From: Aurantibacter_A sp039941195
Lineage (GTDB): Bacteria; Bacteroidota; Bacteroidia; Flavobacteriales; Flavobacteriaceae
Direction of reading: 5' to 3'
Assembly (NCBI RefSeq): GCF_039941195.1
Contig: NZ_JBDVFA010000035.1
Location: 76,237 to 140,236 of the forward strand
Length of the DNA: 64,000 nt
The notes under the pieces were generated by a model that worked only from the letters and a program-made list of their open reading frames with translations, was not told the DNA's origin and ran no database searches. A program made the position numbers and the translations under genes. Positions within the stretch are counted from its first letter, which is position 1. Every line of letters starts with the position of its first letter. Positions 10,702 to 20,748 of the stretch are shown in pieces.

Positions 10702-12054
10702 ATGAGAAATATCTTTTTATTAGCTGCCATTGTTTTGTTTTTGTCTTGCAATGAAGAAAAAAAAGAAGAAGCAATTATTATTTCACCTGAAGATCTTCAT
10801 GCCTCTGTAGATAAGGTAATTGAAATAATGATTCATGATATTTTTTCTCCACCAGTTGCAAGCAGAATTTTTGCATATCCGAATATTGCGGCTTATGAAA
10901 TTATAGCTCTTGAGAATCCAGATTATTTATCATTAGCAGGCCAAGTAACAGACTTAACTGCCATTCCAAAACCAAAAGAAAATACAACTATCAATTACCA
11001 AATGGCAGCATTGGTAGCACATATGGAATTAAGTAAAAGACTCATTTTTTCAGAAGATAGAATGGAAGCTTTACGTGATAGTCTTTATACTAATTGGAAT
11101 TCTAAGAATTCAACCTTATTTAATTCATCAAAAACGTATGGTTTAGAAGTGGCAGAACATATTGGCAATTGGATGGGGAAGGATAATTATGCGCAAACAC
11201 GTACCATGCCTAAGTTTACCGTCGATATTGAAGACCAAACAAGATGGCAACCCACACCGCCAGCTTACCATGAAGGCATAGAGCCGCATTGGAATAAAAT
11301 AAGGCCTTTTGTAATAGATTCGGCTTCACAATTTAAACCAATTCCACCACCAAAATTTTCAATGGAAAAGGATTCCGATTTTTATAAAGAGCTTATAGAA
11401 GTATATAATATAAGCAATGAAATTACTAAAGAAGGTGATACTTCAGATGGTGTAGCTATTGCGCAATTCTGGGATTGTAATCCTTATGTTTCTGTAACAA
11501 GAGGGCATTTAATGTTTGCTACCAAAAAAATAACGCCTGGTGCTCATTGGATTGGAATAACTAAAATTGCCAGTAGAAAAATGAAAAGTGATTTCGACCA
11601 AACTTTATATGCCTATACAAAAACGTCAATGGCAATAGCGGATGCTTTTATTAGTTGTTGGGATGAAAAATACCGAAGCAATTTAATACGACCTGAGACT
11701 TTAATTAATCAACATATAGATGAGAGTTGGCAGCCTATTTTACAAACTCCTCCTTTTCCTGAATACACAAGTGGACATAGTGTAGTTTCTGGTGCAGCAG
11801 GTACAGCATTGACCGAAATTTATGGTGACAATTTTGCATTTGATGACGACACAGAACTACCTTATGGTCTGCCTGTACGTAGTTTCAAATCATTTAACGC
11901 TGCGGCAAACGAAGCGGCAATTAGTAGAATGTATGGTGGTATACATTATAGAGCTGCCGTAGAAGTTGGAGTTAAACAAGGTCGTGATTTAGGTCAGTTT
12001 GTTTTAAACAATCTTAAAATGACGACGGATTCAAATTTAGCTTCAGTTAAATAA
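10702..12054 (+). CDS. vanadium-dependent haloperoxidase/PAP2-like lipoprotein
   Basis: Lipoprotein (LFLSC, Cys16) of 450 residues with the PAP2/vanadium haloperoxidase fold. The oxyanion-binding motifs appear in order: KYRSNLIRP (KX6RP, near residue 323), TSGHS in place of PSGHS (near 356), and SRMYGGIHYR (SRX5H, near 408). These enzymes either oxidise halides with vanadate or hydrolyse phosphomonoesters; sequence alone does not separate the two. The Asp that usually follows the last His by four positions in phosphatases is Ala here. It is convergent with the next gene, with only two bases between the stops. Confidence 0.8.
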   Translation: MRNIFLLAAIVLFLSCNEEKKEEAIIISPEDLHASVDKVIEIMIHDIFSPPVASRIFAYPNIAAYEIIALENPDYLSLAGQVTDLTAIPKPKENTTINYQMAALVAHMELSKRLIFSEDRMEALRDSLYTNWNSKNSTLFNSSKTYGLEVAEHIGNWMGKDNYAQTRTMPKFTVDIEDQTRWQPTPPAYHEGIEPHWNKIRPFVIDSASQFKPIPPPKFSMEKDSDFYKELIEVYNISNEITKEGDTSDGVAIAQFWDCNPYVSVTRGHLMFATKKITPGAHWIGITKIASRKMKSDFDQTLYAYTKTSMAIADAFISCWDEKYRSNLIRPETLINQHIDESWQPILQTPPFPEYTSGHSVVSGAAGTALTEIYGDNFAFDDDTELPYGLPVRSFKSFNAAANEAAISRMYGGIHYRAAVEVGVKQGRDLGQFVLNNLKMTTDSNLASVK

Positions 12055-12056
12055 AA

Positions 12057-15000
12057 TTAAAAACCGAAACCTAGTCCAAACGAAAATCTTAGACCATCTT
12101 CGCTATTAAACAGGGCGAAATTTAACGAGAGTATATCGACTGCATTCAAGAAAAAACCTCCTCCATATGAGGTATGCCATTGATTAGAATCTTGATTAGT
12201 AATCCACACTCTACCATAATCAAAACCACCATATAGCCCAATTGACATAGGTAAAATTCCAGTTCGTATTTTACGCAAACTATATCTGAGGTCGGTGTTC
12301 TGATAATACGAAGTTTTACCGGTAAAACGTTGGTTTCTAAATCCACGAAGACCATCAACTCCGCCAATACTCGCCCCTTGATAAAACTCAAACCCCTCTC
12401 CCAAATTAAAATGTGCTTTCCATTTTGTCGCCAATACTAGCCTTCCATTAGGAATTAATTTATGATCAATCGAAAGACTAGGAACTATATAACCAAAACT
12501 TTCTCCTTCAGAAGAAACAGACGTCTTATACCCGAGCAGTAGTGATGTTGACATACCTATAGTTGGAAACGCAGCATTATCTGTATTCGAATAATCATAT
12601 TCACTTTCTATGCCTACAAAATCTTTTTGATTGTCTTCACCGTTAGCCACATAAAAGGTATTTACAAAGCGATCCTCTGTTTCTTCAACTTCAATACTTT
12701 CATAAGAAATACCTGTACGAAATTTAGAACCCATATCTCCACGCCATACCAATGATGGGGAAAATCTAATTTTTTCGATTTTTACACGGTTATAATCAAG
12801 TTCTAAATCATCATCAAAATTTTCGGTTTCATTTCCAAGACCAAAAAAGTTAATACTAAAATTAGGACTGGTAAACTTTGCATCCAACTCAAAATTTGCC
12901 TTCCCAAAAACATTCGCAAACTCCCCTTTATAACCAATATTAAAACCTTGAGTTGCAAAGTAAAAAGCTCCATTAATAATATGTTGACTAGTAAATGGGT
13001 TCTGTTTAAATCCGTTTTTAGTATAAATATTGGAAAAACCAATTCTAAAACCGTCGTCCGGGTTTGCACCTATTGTTGGAACAAATTGGTTCGAACTACT
13101 TTTAAGTTTTATAGGTTGATAGGTGTTTGTTTCGTAGTCATTACTTAACCGAATTCTAGCACCTTCTTTATTCTCAAAGGTATTCTTCTTCAATTTTTGA
13201 TCATAAATATTAACACCTTTACTATCTACAACATTATAAATATCATTATTATGACCGCCGACAATTCTAAGTTTAATATGGTTCGATTTAACATCATTAA
13301 CATCAAAACGATCATCATCATCTAGTCCATATATCCATATTTCTTTCGTGATTTTAGGATCGAATGTTTTTTTAAAAAACTGTTTTCCTTTATCACCTTT
13401 CTTTATTCGATTACCTACAACAGTGGTTTCTCCATTTGGCAATCCTGTAATTGTAAATAAATCATCCTTATCAGTACCAACAACTATAGCGTACTTATTA
13501 AGAATGTTATAGTATTCTCTAGCCGTTTGTAATAAATCATTCTTACGACTCAAAAGTTTTTTCTTAATGACTGCTAAACGTTCATTTTGTATTTCCTTAG
13601 GAAATTGCTCAAAGGCCGAATCAACAATTTGAGAAGTAATTTTATTTTGAATTAAGGCTGTTTGTTCCTCCCACTGACTTAATTCGGTTTCGGGTAATAA
13701 AACCATGTCTAATGCAAAAGTTTTAGGTGAACCATTAAAACCCTTAACGCTTCGTATTTCTTCATTAAAACCTTCCATTAAAGTCAAACCAGGAATTGCT
13801 CTTGTTGCTAAATTCATAAAGAAACCATCTCCCATTTCTGAATACACCTGATCTCGATCGCGTGGTACAGGTTTATAGACAACTTCATCATTCTTCTTAT
13901 CTTCAAACTCTGCCCATCGCCATTGATCCGTATGACGGTCCCAATCACCAATCATCATATCAAACAGACGTGCACGAATATATGCGGTTTTATCCACAGT
14001 GTATTTTTCATCCTTACGTAATTTTTTAAGCAAATCGTCAGTACTAATCATCTTATTTGCATGACCAAAACTAGCTTGATCTCCATGGCCATCATCAGTC
14101 CGCTCTTCTATCATATATAATTCATCTCCAAATTCATCATTATAAGCACCTATTGCATCCTGTTTCGGAATGTAATACAATATGGGGTTTGTGTGATATA
14201 TACCAACAGCATCAGATAATGTACCTACAGTAAAAGGCGCGTACGGATGAGATCCTGTGTAAAAATCCAATAACAACTGCTCCGTGTACGTTCCATCAAA
14301 TTCTCCTACAACATATTGATCTTTAAAGACCATAGCTTGTAAATAAACCTCCGCACTTTTTTTAAGTGCACGCATTACATATTCCTTCCCTTCGGGATTA
14401 ACCAACCGTAATGATTTTGATTGATGCCCTCCACCTTTTCGCATTACTTTTAAACCACCAAACAAGGTATCTAAATCAATGGTTGGTGCTGTAACTTCAG
14501 TAGAATAGACATCGCGATAACGTTCACCCCAAAACCATTTAAACAAACCACTTTTATCGGTTTCTTCTTTAGTATAAATTGATGCTTTAACTGTTGGAGG
14601 GAAGTTTTTAGCATATTGTTGACCAATTCCTTTTTTGTCGGCCTTTAGAACATTTGTAGCAAATAAATTTTCTTCCTTATCATTATTATCTACTCCATAG
14701 AAATAAACATTAGAAGAACCATCTTCATAAACCTCTAATTTTGCGTAACCCATTTCACCTGTTGAGAACTGACTCCCATTCAACAACATAGTAGCCTCTT
14801 GTTTAGAGCCAGAACCACTAACAATTTGCGGAGTATTATTTTCTAAAATATATTGAAGTGAGTGTTCATGACCCGAAACAAATATTACTTTTTCTGAATA
14901 CTGTGCCAACGTAATTAAGCGTCTTCGCATTTCGTTATATCGCTTGTTGGACATATCTTGATGTGAAGTCCCAGTCGTTCTCCTTAATACATTTATTACG

Positions 15001-15764
15001 GAACCAATAATAGGTAACGGTAAATTGGAGTTTGTTGGAAACATGTGCTGTTTAAATGAATATTGACCACCATGGTTTCCATAGGTAGACATCGGATGAT
15101 GCGCCGCAATTAAGGTTGTTTTATTAGCATTTTTTTTAATTAAACCTTCTATTTCTTCAAAGAATTTTTCGCGATCCTTAATTTCACAATGATCATTCAT
15201 GTCTGGGTGATTATCCCAGTTTGTTAAATACCACTCTGTATCAATCGCAATTACAACAATATCATCACTAATATCAATTTTCTCTATTGGACAACCATCT
15301 TCAGGAAAAAACACATCTTTACTATCCAGTTTCTCCTGAATATAATTCTGTTGTCGTTCGAGGCCTTCGAGACCATTTGAATACCAATCATGGTTTCCAG
15401 GTATAAAAAGTGGTTTACCCTTAAAATCTTCCAAAGATTTTAATTGAGCATCTAAACTATTTTTAGCCTTAAGGTAGTTTTTGTGATTTTCAGAAGGTAA
15501 TCCAGCAGGGTAAATATTATCACCGAGAAAAATAGCAGTACTATTTTCATCAGCATTTTTCAAACGCTCCTTAAATAGCTTCAGGTTACTATTAAATCCG
15601 CCCATAGGAGATTTACCAGCATCACCTATAAGATAAAAAGTATGAACAGGCTTGGTTGTGACACTATCCAAAATACCCGATTTTTCAAGAGCATATTTTG
15701 CCTTTTGAGTAGCACAGCCACTTAAAAAAAGCATGCAAAAAATAATAAAATAGAAATTCTTCAT
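12057..15764 (-). CDS. giant lipoprotein: calcineurin-like phosphoesterase, kinase-like middle region, Omp85-like beta-barrel
   Basis: 1,235 residues. The N-terminus has a lipobox (LSGC, Cys17). A calcineurin-like metallophosphoesterase domain occupies about residues 40-370, with LIGDAG, FLGDNIYP, PGNHDW, AAHHPM and SGHEHS. The middle, about 400-760, contains GDWDRHTDQW (near 605) and PVPRDRDQV (near 633), which recall the catalytic DRH and metal-binding motifs of HipA/PI4K/FAM20-type kinases. From about residue 900 the sequence is amphipathic beta strand, ending in a surface-antigen (Omp85) style barrel with GLRGFRNQRFTG near 1,160. It is therefore probably an outer-membrane protein with a periplasmic or surface enzyme head. 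Substrate unknown. No POTRA domain was recognised. Confidence 0.8.
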   Translation of the reverse strand: MKNFYFIIFCMLFLSGCATQKAKYALEKSGILDSVTTKPVHTFYLIGDAGKSPMGGFNSNLKLFKERLKNADENSTAIFLGDNIYPAGLPSENHKNYLKAKNSLDAQLKSLEDFKGKPLFIPGNHDWYSNGLEGLERQQNYIQEKLDSKDVFFPEDGCPIEKIDISDDIVVIAIDTEWYLTNWDNHPDMNDHCEIKDREKFFEEIEGLIKKNANKTTLIAAHHPMSTYGNHGGQYSFKQHMFPTNSNLPLPIIGSVINVLRRTTGTSHQDMSNKRYNEMRRRLITLAQYSEKVIFVSGHEHSLQYILENNTPQIVSGSGSKQEATMLLNGSQFSTGEMGYAKLEVYEDGSSNVYFYGVDNNDKEENLFATNVLKADKKGIGQQYAKNFPPTVKASIYTKEETDKSGLFKWFWGERYRDVYSTEVTAPTIDLDTLFGGLKVMRKGGGHQSKSLRLVNPEGKEYVMRALKKSAEVYLQAMVFKDQYVVGEFDGTYTEQLLLDFYTGSHPYAPFTVGTLSDAVGIYHTNPILYYIPKQDAIGAYNDEFGDELYMIEERTDDGHGDQASFGHANKMISTDDLLKKLRKDEKYTVDKTAYIRARLFDMMIGDWDRHTDQWRWAEFEDKKNDEVVYKPVPRDRDQVYSEMGDGFFMNLATRAIPGLTLMEGFNEEIRSVKGFNGSPKTFALDMVLLPETELSQWEEQTALIQNKITSQIVDSAFEQFPKEIQNERLAVIKKKLLSRKNDLLQTAREYYNILNKYAIVVGTDKDDLFTITGLPNGETTVVGNRIKKGDKGKQFFKKTFDPKITKEIWIYGLDDDDRFDVNDVKSNHIKLRIVGGHNNDIYNVVDSKGVNIYDQKLKKNTFENKEGARIRLSNDYETNTYQPIKLKSSSNQFVPTIGANPDDGFRIGFSNIYTKNGFKQNPFTSQHIINGAFYFATQGFNIGYKGEFANVFGKANFELDAKFTSPNFSINFFGLGNETENFDDDLELDYNRVKIEKIRFSPSLVWRGDMGSKFRTGISYESIEVEETEDRFVNTFYVANGEDNQKDFVGIESEYDYSNTDNAAFPTIGMSTSLLLGYKTSVSSEGESFGYIVPSLSIDHKLIPNGRLVLATKWKAHFNLGEGFEFYQGASIGGVDGLRGFRNQRFTGKTSYYQNTDLRYSLRKIRTGILPMSIGLYGGFDYGRVWITNQDSNQWHTSYGGGFFLNAVDILSLNFALFNSEDGLRFSFGLGFGF

Positions 15765-15977
15765 ATAAAATAATTAGTTGCCTTTTTTAATTTTTAGCAA
15801 ACTACAAAATAACCGTATAGAACTGATTATTCAAAAATAATAGCAGTAATAAATTGTTATCGTTATAATTGATAGTCCATTATCACCAAACTAGCTAAAA
15901 CGAAATACAATTAAATATGCAGTGTAACTGTTTATCAAATTTAAATTTTTGTAATTTGGATGTTTCAACTGCATATT

Positions 15978-17162
15978 ATGTCTGAAATTATTGATAAAGC
16001 TGAACAATACGCTAGCAATTTATTATCAAAAGAGCTCGATTCAAAATACTTATATCACAATTTAAAACATACACAACGTATAGTAAAAAGTACTAAAAAA
16101 TTAATAGCTGCTAATAATCTTAATGATATTGCAAACGAACATCTATTAATTGCTGCATGGTTTCATGACACAGGTTACACCTTGGGACCAAACGAACATG
16201 AAGAAAGTAGTTGTAAAATAGCGCATAAATTTCTTGTGGATAATGAATATAATCCCGACGGAATAAAAGAGGTTGAGCAAATTATTCGCGCTACAAAACG
16301 AAATTACAAACCTCAAACCCTTTCGGAACAAATTATCCGTGATGCCGATTGTTCTCATTTCGGACAAAGAAGTTATTTTGAAACAGCAGAATATTTAAGA
16401 GAAGAATTATCGCTATTAGGCTTGGCCGAATTTTCGAGTAAAAAATGGCGCGATGTTAATATAGAAATGTTAGAAAACGAACATTCATTTTACACCGATT
16501 ATGCCAAAGAGAATTGGGAAGAGACAAAGAAGCAAAACTTAAAAACACTTTTAAAAGAAAGAAAGGACGAAAAAGCTATTGCCAAAAAAGAACAATTAAA
16601 GGCAAAATATAAAAATGAAAGTCCAGACCGTGGAATTCAAACGTTGTTTAGAGTTACACTAAAAAATCATATTACACTAAGTGATATTGCCGATACAAAA
16701 GCCAATATTTTACTCTCGGTAAATGCGATTATAATATCTGTATCATTAGCCAATTTAATTCCGAAGTTAGATAATCCTTCTAATGCGTATTTAATATATC
16801 CTGCGGCAATATTTGTAATATTTAGTGTTGTATCTATGGTAATGGCAGTTTTAGCAACAAGGCCAAATATTACAAGTGGAAAATTCACAAAAAAAGATGT
16901 TGAAGACAAAAAAGTAAATCTACTATTTTTTGGTAATTTTCATAAAATGAGCTTAGCGGAATATGAGTGGGCGATTCAAGAATTGGTCAAAGACAAAGAA
17001 TATATCTACAGCTCTCTTACGAAAGACCTATATTTTCTAGGTTTAGTTTTAAACAGAAAGTACAAAATTCTACGTTGGACTTATACTGTTTTTATGTTGG
17101 GTATAATTATATCGGTACTTGCGTTTGGACTATCATTCTATTATAATGGGGTTCCCAGATAA
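15978..17162 (+). CDS. HD-domain protein fused to a Pycsar-effector (PycTM/DUF5706) membrane domain
   Basis: 394 residues. The N-terminal half is an HD phosphohydrolase with the full metal set: HNLKHT, FHDTGY, NEHEES and RDADCSHFG. A charged linker leads to a C-terminal module typical of PycTM (formerly DUF5706), with three membrane helices (ANILLSVNAIIIS, then YPAAIFVIFSVVSMVMA, then WTYTVFMLGIIIS) and the conserved DTKAN entry. PycTM proteins are membrane-disrupting effectors of cyclic-pyrimidine (Pycsar) defence; the HD-fused form is also widespread in Bacteroidota without a cyclase beside it, so a housekeeping role is possible. I chose the second ATG because homologues begin MSxII and a TAATTTGG promoter-like element overlaps the first ATG. 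It is convergent with the GAF gene. Confidence 0.82.
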   Translation: MSEIIDKAEQYASNLLSKELDSKYLYHNLKHTQRIVKSTKKLIAANNLNDIANEHLLIAAWFHDTGYTLGPNEHEESSCKIAHKFLVDNEYNPDGIKEVEQIIRATKRNYKPQTLSEQIIRDADCSHFGQRSYFETAEYLREELSLLGLAEFSSKKWRDVNIEMLENEHSFYTDYAKENWEETKKQNLKTLLKERKDEKAIAKKEQLKAKYKNESPDRGIQTLFRVTLKNHITLSDIADTKANILLSVNAIIISVSLANLIPKLDNPSNAYLIYPAAIFVIFSVVSMVMAVLATRPNITSGKFTKKDVEDKKVNLLFFGNFHKMSLAEYEWAIQELVKDKEYIYSSLTKDLYFLGLVLNRKYKILRWTYTVFMLGIIISVLAFGLSFYYNGVPR

Positions 17163-17186
17163 AAATTTCCAATAAAGAGAATTTGC

Positions 17187-19559
17187 TTAAGCTTTCAACT
17201 CTTCCATTAAATCGTCGTAGGTATATGTTGTTTCTGATTTTTTGTCCTTTTTGTACAAAATTTCAGCTCGAATTGCTTTTAATCCAGACACTCCTTGTAA
17301 ACCTTGTAATTCTACAATCTCAATTTTACCTGTAAAATAACCCTTAGATTTTAAAAACTTAATATATCTCAAATACTCAAGTTCATCACTTTTTTGAGAA
17401 TAAACAATAACCATTTTACCTGTTTGTGTAAGTCTTTCATTAGTACCTTTTATGAAAGATTTATCGATACGTTTTTTTATTATTTCATATCTAGCATTAT
17501 AGGTGCCATCAACATCAAATTGCTTTTCATCCATTCTAAATCGAATAGATAAAGAAGTATTATAAACTAAAATTAATGAAGCAACATCTAATGGCACAGG
17601 TAGGTCTGGCTTTAAACGATAATGCGTGTTTTCCATATCACACATTACTTGTAATTGCCAAAGTCGTAAATTGTTTAAGTACAAAGGTTCATAACTACGT
17701 TCACCTGTAATACTATCACCAATATACATATTATGCTCTACGCCATCAGTTTTATATCTCTCAAAAAAATGCGGATACATTTCTTGCGCATTACTTTGCT
17801 TCTTGTCAATTACAGAAGCTAACTTCTTATTAATAATCATCACACTTTCATCATAGTTTTTTCTATGATCATAATATGAATTAGTATCAGCATCAATTTT
17901 TTCCTCATAACTCTCTATAAGTTTGGCAATGCTCTTATTCTGAGTTTTAAGGTGATTGAAAACAGGAATAACTTCCTTGTTTACAAAATCAAATATTGAC
18001 TGTTCACTATTCGTGTGCAGCGATACTTTAATTTCTTCGAGATGATTACCTACCCTAAAAATTAATTCTTCGTAAATAGGTAGTTTGGATTTTTGCCAGC
18101 CTTGAGTTAATACGTTACTTATGGTTGATAATTGAATCATCAAATCGCGTTGAATTGCTTCATTCCGAGCCTTTGAAGAGTCTTTAATATCTATTTGTCC
18201 ATAAAGTGGGCTAACATCTTTAAAAACTATTTCATTAAATGAAGGTTGTAAACCTAAGTTACTGTCTTTAATAAACTTTTTAGCCTCTTCTTGAAATTTC
18301 CAATAAACAGAAGAATGAACAGAAGTACATTCATTTTGTATTATTGCATCTATCAAGTTTTCTTCTTCAGCTTTGGCACGAAGAACAGCTGAAATAATAT
18401 AAGGCATTATTTGATCTAACCGTTGCGCATTTATACTATTAAGTTCTCCTTTATTTGGCGACGTTATTTCTAAAACTCCTAGAAGATTATTATCACTAGC
18501 AATAGGAGCAAAAATGGCACTCTTAAGTCCTTCCTCCTTCAAATTTTTATATAACGAGGGCCCATTAGATTCATCATATATTTTATCAACATCTGAAATT
18601 GCAAAATACTTATTATCATCTAATAAAGCTTCATAAGATCCATCACATAAAACAGAACGGCACGAAACAAAATCATGATTTTGTAATAAAACACTTTTAG
18701 TATTTTTACCAATTACTTGTTCAAATTGGTTTTCTGATGGGTTATATACCACAAAACTTGCGTTAACCCCTTTTAAATTAAAAAATGATCGAAATGTTTC
18801 TGTAAATTTTTCTAGAATGACATTATCATTCTCAGAACCTTTTGAAATAAGATTAGATTTAATTTCAGAAATCGAATGTTCGGTAGTAACATCGAACATA
18901 TTCATAACAATAAATCCCCTTGAAATAAAGCTATTTGGAGGGATTTTCTCTTTCCATAATTCTATATCATTATAACTATCTAATAGTTGTTCAATATCGC
19001 TCTGAGATAATTTCTTAGCATTTTCAGTGGGTAATATTTCAATAAAATCTGCATTATAAAGAATTCTATAATGCTTCATTATACCATTCACATCAGGAAT
19101 GTCGTAAAAAAAAGGTCTTTTAAAATCAACATTAACCCCATAGTAAAAATTAAGAATTACAGAACATGCCAAAACATACATTTCGTCATCAGGTAATTCT
19201 CGCATTTTTGGAATAAAGTCTAAACCAGCATCTTTAATTATTTGCTGAAAACGTTCAGAGGAATTAAAAACAATATCTTCATAAGGAAGTGATGCTGCTT
19301 TAATTTCATTTTTAGTTAATACCTCAGGAAAAGAATCGCGTAACATCAATTGTATTAATTTCTCATGCTTTTGCAATAAAGAAATATCTGTAAAGCCTTC
19401 TCGCAATTCAGGATAAGGTTCTTGTGCCTTCAAGATAAATCTAGCTCTCTCAGCTAAAAACTCATCATCACCTTTAGCCACAACTTCGTAATGCTTCAAT
19501 AATTTATTGAAACTTACATATTGTTGCAATGGCAATTCTTTGGCATCAATATATCCCAT
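17187..19559 (-). CDS. large GAF-domain protein of unknown function
   Basis: 790 residues, no signal peptide or membrane span, so probably cytoplasmic. A GAF-like sensory domain sits at about residues 240-400 (SRSVLCDG, then IFAPIASDNNLLGVLEITSPNKGELN). The N-terminal 230 residues and the long helical region after 420, rich in charged residues, match no family I recognise. The C-terminus has a small alpha/beta segment (KMVIVYSQKSDE). No kinase, cyclase, GGDEF or HTH domain is visible. I recognise it as a conserved Flavobacteriia-type GAF protein, but its function is not known. It is convergent with the HD-PycTM gene 24 bases away. Confidence 0.75.
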   Translation of the reverse strand: MGYIDAKELPLQQYVSFNKLLKHYEVVAKGDDEFLAERARFILKAQEPYPELREGFTDISLLQKHEKLIQLMLRDSFPEVLTKNEIKAASLPYEDIVFNSSERFQQIIKDAGLDFIPKMRELPDDEMYVLACSVILNFYYGVNVDFKRPFFYDIPDVNGIMKHYRILYNADFIEILPTENAKKLSQSDIEQLLDSYNDIELWKEKIPPNSFISRGFIVMNMFDVTTEHSISEIKSNLISKGSENDNVILEKFTETFRSFFNLKGVNASFVVYNPSENQFEQVIGKNTKSVLLQNHDFVSCRSVLCDGSYEALLDDNKYFAISDVDKIYDESNGPSLYKNLKEEGLKSAIFAPIASDNNLLGVLEITSPNKGELNSINAQRLDQIMPYIISAVLRAKAEEENLIDAIIQNECTSVHSSVYWKFQEEAKKFIKDSNLGLQPSFNEIVFKDVSPLYGQIDIKDSSKARNEAIQRDLMIQLSTISNVLTQGWQKSKLPIYEELIFRVGNHLEEIKVSLHTNSEQSIFDFVNKEVIPVFNHLKTQNKSIAKLIESYEEKIDADTNSYYDHRKNYDESVMIINKKLASVIDKKQSNAQEMYPHFFERYKTDGVEHNMYIGDSITGERSYEPLYLNNLRLWQLQVMCDMENTHYRLKPDLPVPLDVASLILVYNTSLSIRFRMDEKQFDVDGTYNARYEIIKKRIDKSFIKGTNERLTQTGKMVIVYSQKSDELEYLRYIKFLKSKGYFTGKIEIVELQGLQGVSGLKAIRAEILYKKDKKSETTYTYDDLMEELKA

Positions 19560-19762
19560 GCTTTATTTGACGTTATTATTGCGATAAAATTACAAAAGAT
19601 TTAACATAAATATGTTAAAGTACGCCTATCTGTAACTTATAACAGGTAATAAGCAATTAAAACACTGTTTATTATCCTTATATCAGTTACTTTAAAACAT
19701 TTAAAAAGACCACAAACAATGCATTTAACCTGTTTTTTCGGATATTTATATAAAAATAATTG

Positions 19763-20659
19763 ATGTCATCAAATTCGAGGTTAACCCGTGCTTATAATAA
19801 TGCCAAAACGATACCTTTTGATGATAATTCAAAATTTATACTTTTTAGTGATTGCCACCGTGGTGACAATAGTTTTGCCGATGAATTCGCCAACAATAGA
19901 AACATTTACTACCATGCCCTCAAACATTACTATATAGAGGGATTTCAATATTTTGAATTAGGTGACGGCGACGAGTTATGGGAAAATTTAAGCTTTGAAT
20001 CTATTTTTGAAGCCCATAAGAATGTGTACAAATTGCTAAAACAATTTCATTTAGAAAACAGATTGCATATGATTTGGGGCAACCATGATATGGTGTACAA
20101 AGACCCTAATTATGTTAAAAAAAATCTATCGAGCTATTTTGAACCAATAGATGAGAAAGACAAAGAGCTGTTTGAAGGTATAACATACAATGAGGCAATT
20201 TTACTAAAGCATTCCGAAAACAATCAGGAGATTTTTCTAACCCATGGTCATCAAGCAGATTGGTGGAATTATACATTTTGGCGATGGGGCAGATTTTTAG
20301 TACGTGTCTTATGGAAGCCTTTGCAAGTTTGGGGAATAGCAGATCCTACTAGTCCGGCCAAAAATTATACCGAACTTAGAAAAGTAGAACGTCGCCTAAA
20401 AAAATGGATTTTAGCAAATAATTTATTACTTACAGTTGTAGGTCACACCCATAGACCTAGATTTCCAGAACCGGGACAAATACCACTTTTTAACGATGGT
20501 AGTTGTGTACATCCTAGAAGCATTACTGGCATTGAAATTGAAAACGGACAAATCTCATTAATAAAATGGCAAATAGCCTCAACCGAAGATGGCACTCTTA
20601 AAATTATACGAATTTTACTAGAAGGTCCTCAGAAATTAAAAGATTATATAAACAGTTAA
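19763..20659 (+). CDS. calcineurin-like metallophosphoesterase (UDP-diacylglucosamine pyrophosphatase-like)
   Basis: 298-residue soluble phosphoesterase. The dimetal-centre motifs appear in order: FSDCHRGD (DxH), ELGDGDELWE (GDxxD), WGNHDMV (GNHD), LTHGHQAD (H) and VVGHTHRP (GHxH). The GDGDE/HGHQ pattern resembles LpxH-like enzymes, but the chain is longer than LpxH and lipid A synthesis is not implied by any neighbour. The first in-frame start is TTG at 19760, directly followed by ATG at 19763, which I prefer. The gene stands alone in its transcription unit. Confidence 0.85.
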   Translation: MSSNSRLTRAYNNAKTIPFDDNSKFILFSDCHRGDNSFADEFANNRNIYYHALKHYYIEGFQYFELGDGDELWENLSFESIFEAHKNVYKLLKQFHLENRLHMIWGNHDMVYKDPNYVKKNLSSYFEPIDEKDKELFEGITYNEAILLKHSENNQEIFLTHGHQADWWNYTFWRWGRFLVRVLWKPLQVWGIADPTSPAKNYTELRKVERRLKKWILANNLLLTVVGHTHRPRFPEPGQIPLFNDGSCVHPRSITGIEIENGQISLIKWQIASTEDGTLKIIRILLEGPQKLKDYINS

Positions 20660-20672
20660 AATCATATCGCTA

Positions 20673-20693
20673 CTTAGGAAATAAATTCCTAAG
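20673..20693. terminator. hairpin between convergent genes, weak terminator candidate
   Basis: Perfect 8-bp stem CTTAGGAA / TTCCTAAG with an ATAAA loop, 14 bases after the phosphoesterase stop and facing the end of the TonB gene. There is no U-run after either arm, so termination is only inferred. Confidence 0.35.
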
Positions 20694-20748
20694 CTAATAA
20701 CTAGTAGTCGCGTTGTAAACAAAAAATAATCTTCATCCCAAAACGGAT

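Noticed and set aside
12803..13148. Frames overlapping the barrel part of the giant lipoprotein
   Set aside because: Hydrophobic or mixed translations caused by alternating beta-strand codons in other frames; no independent support.
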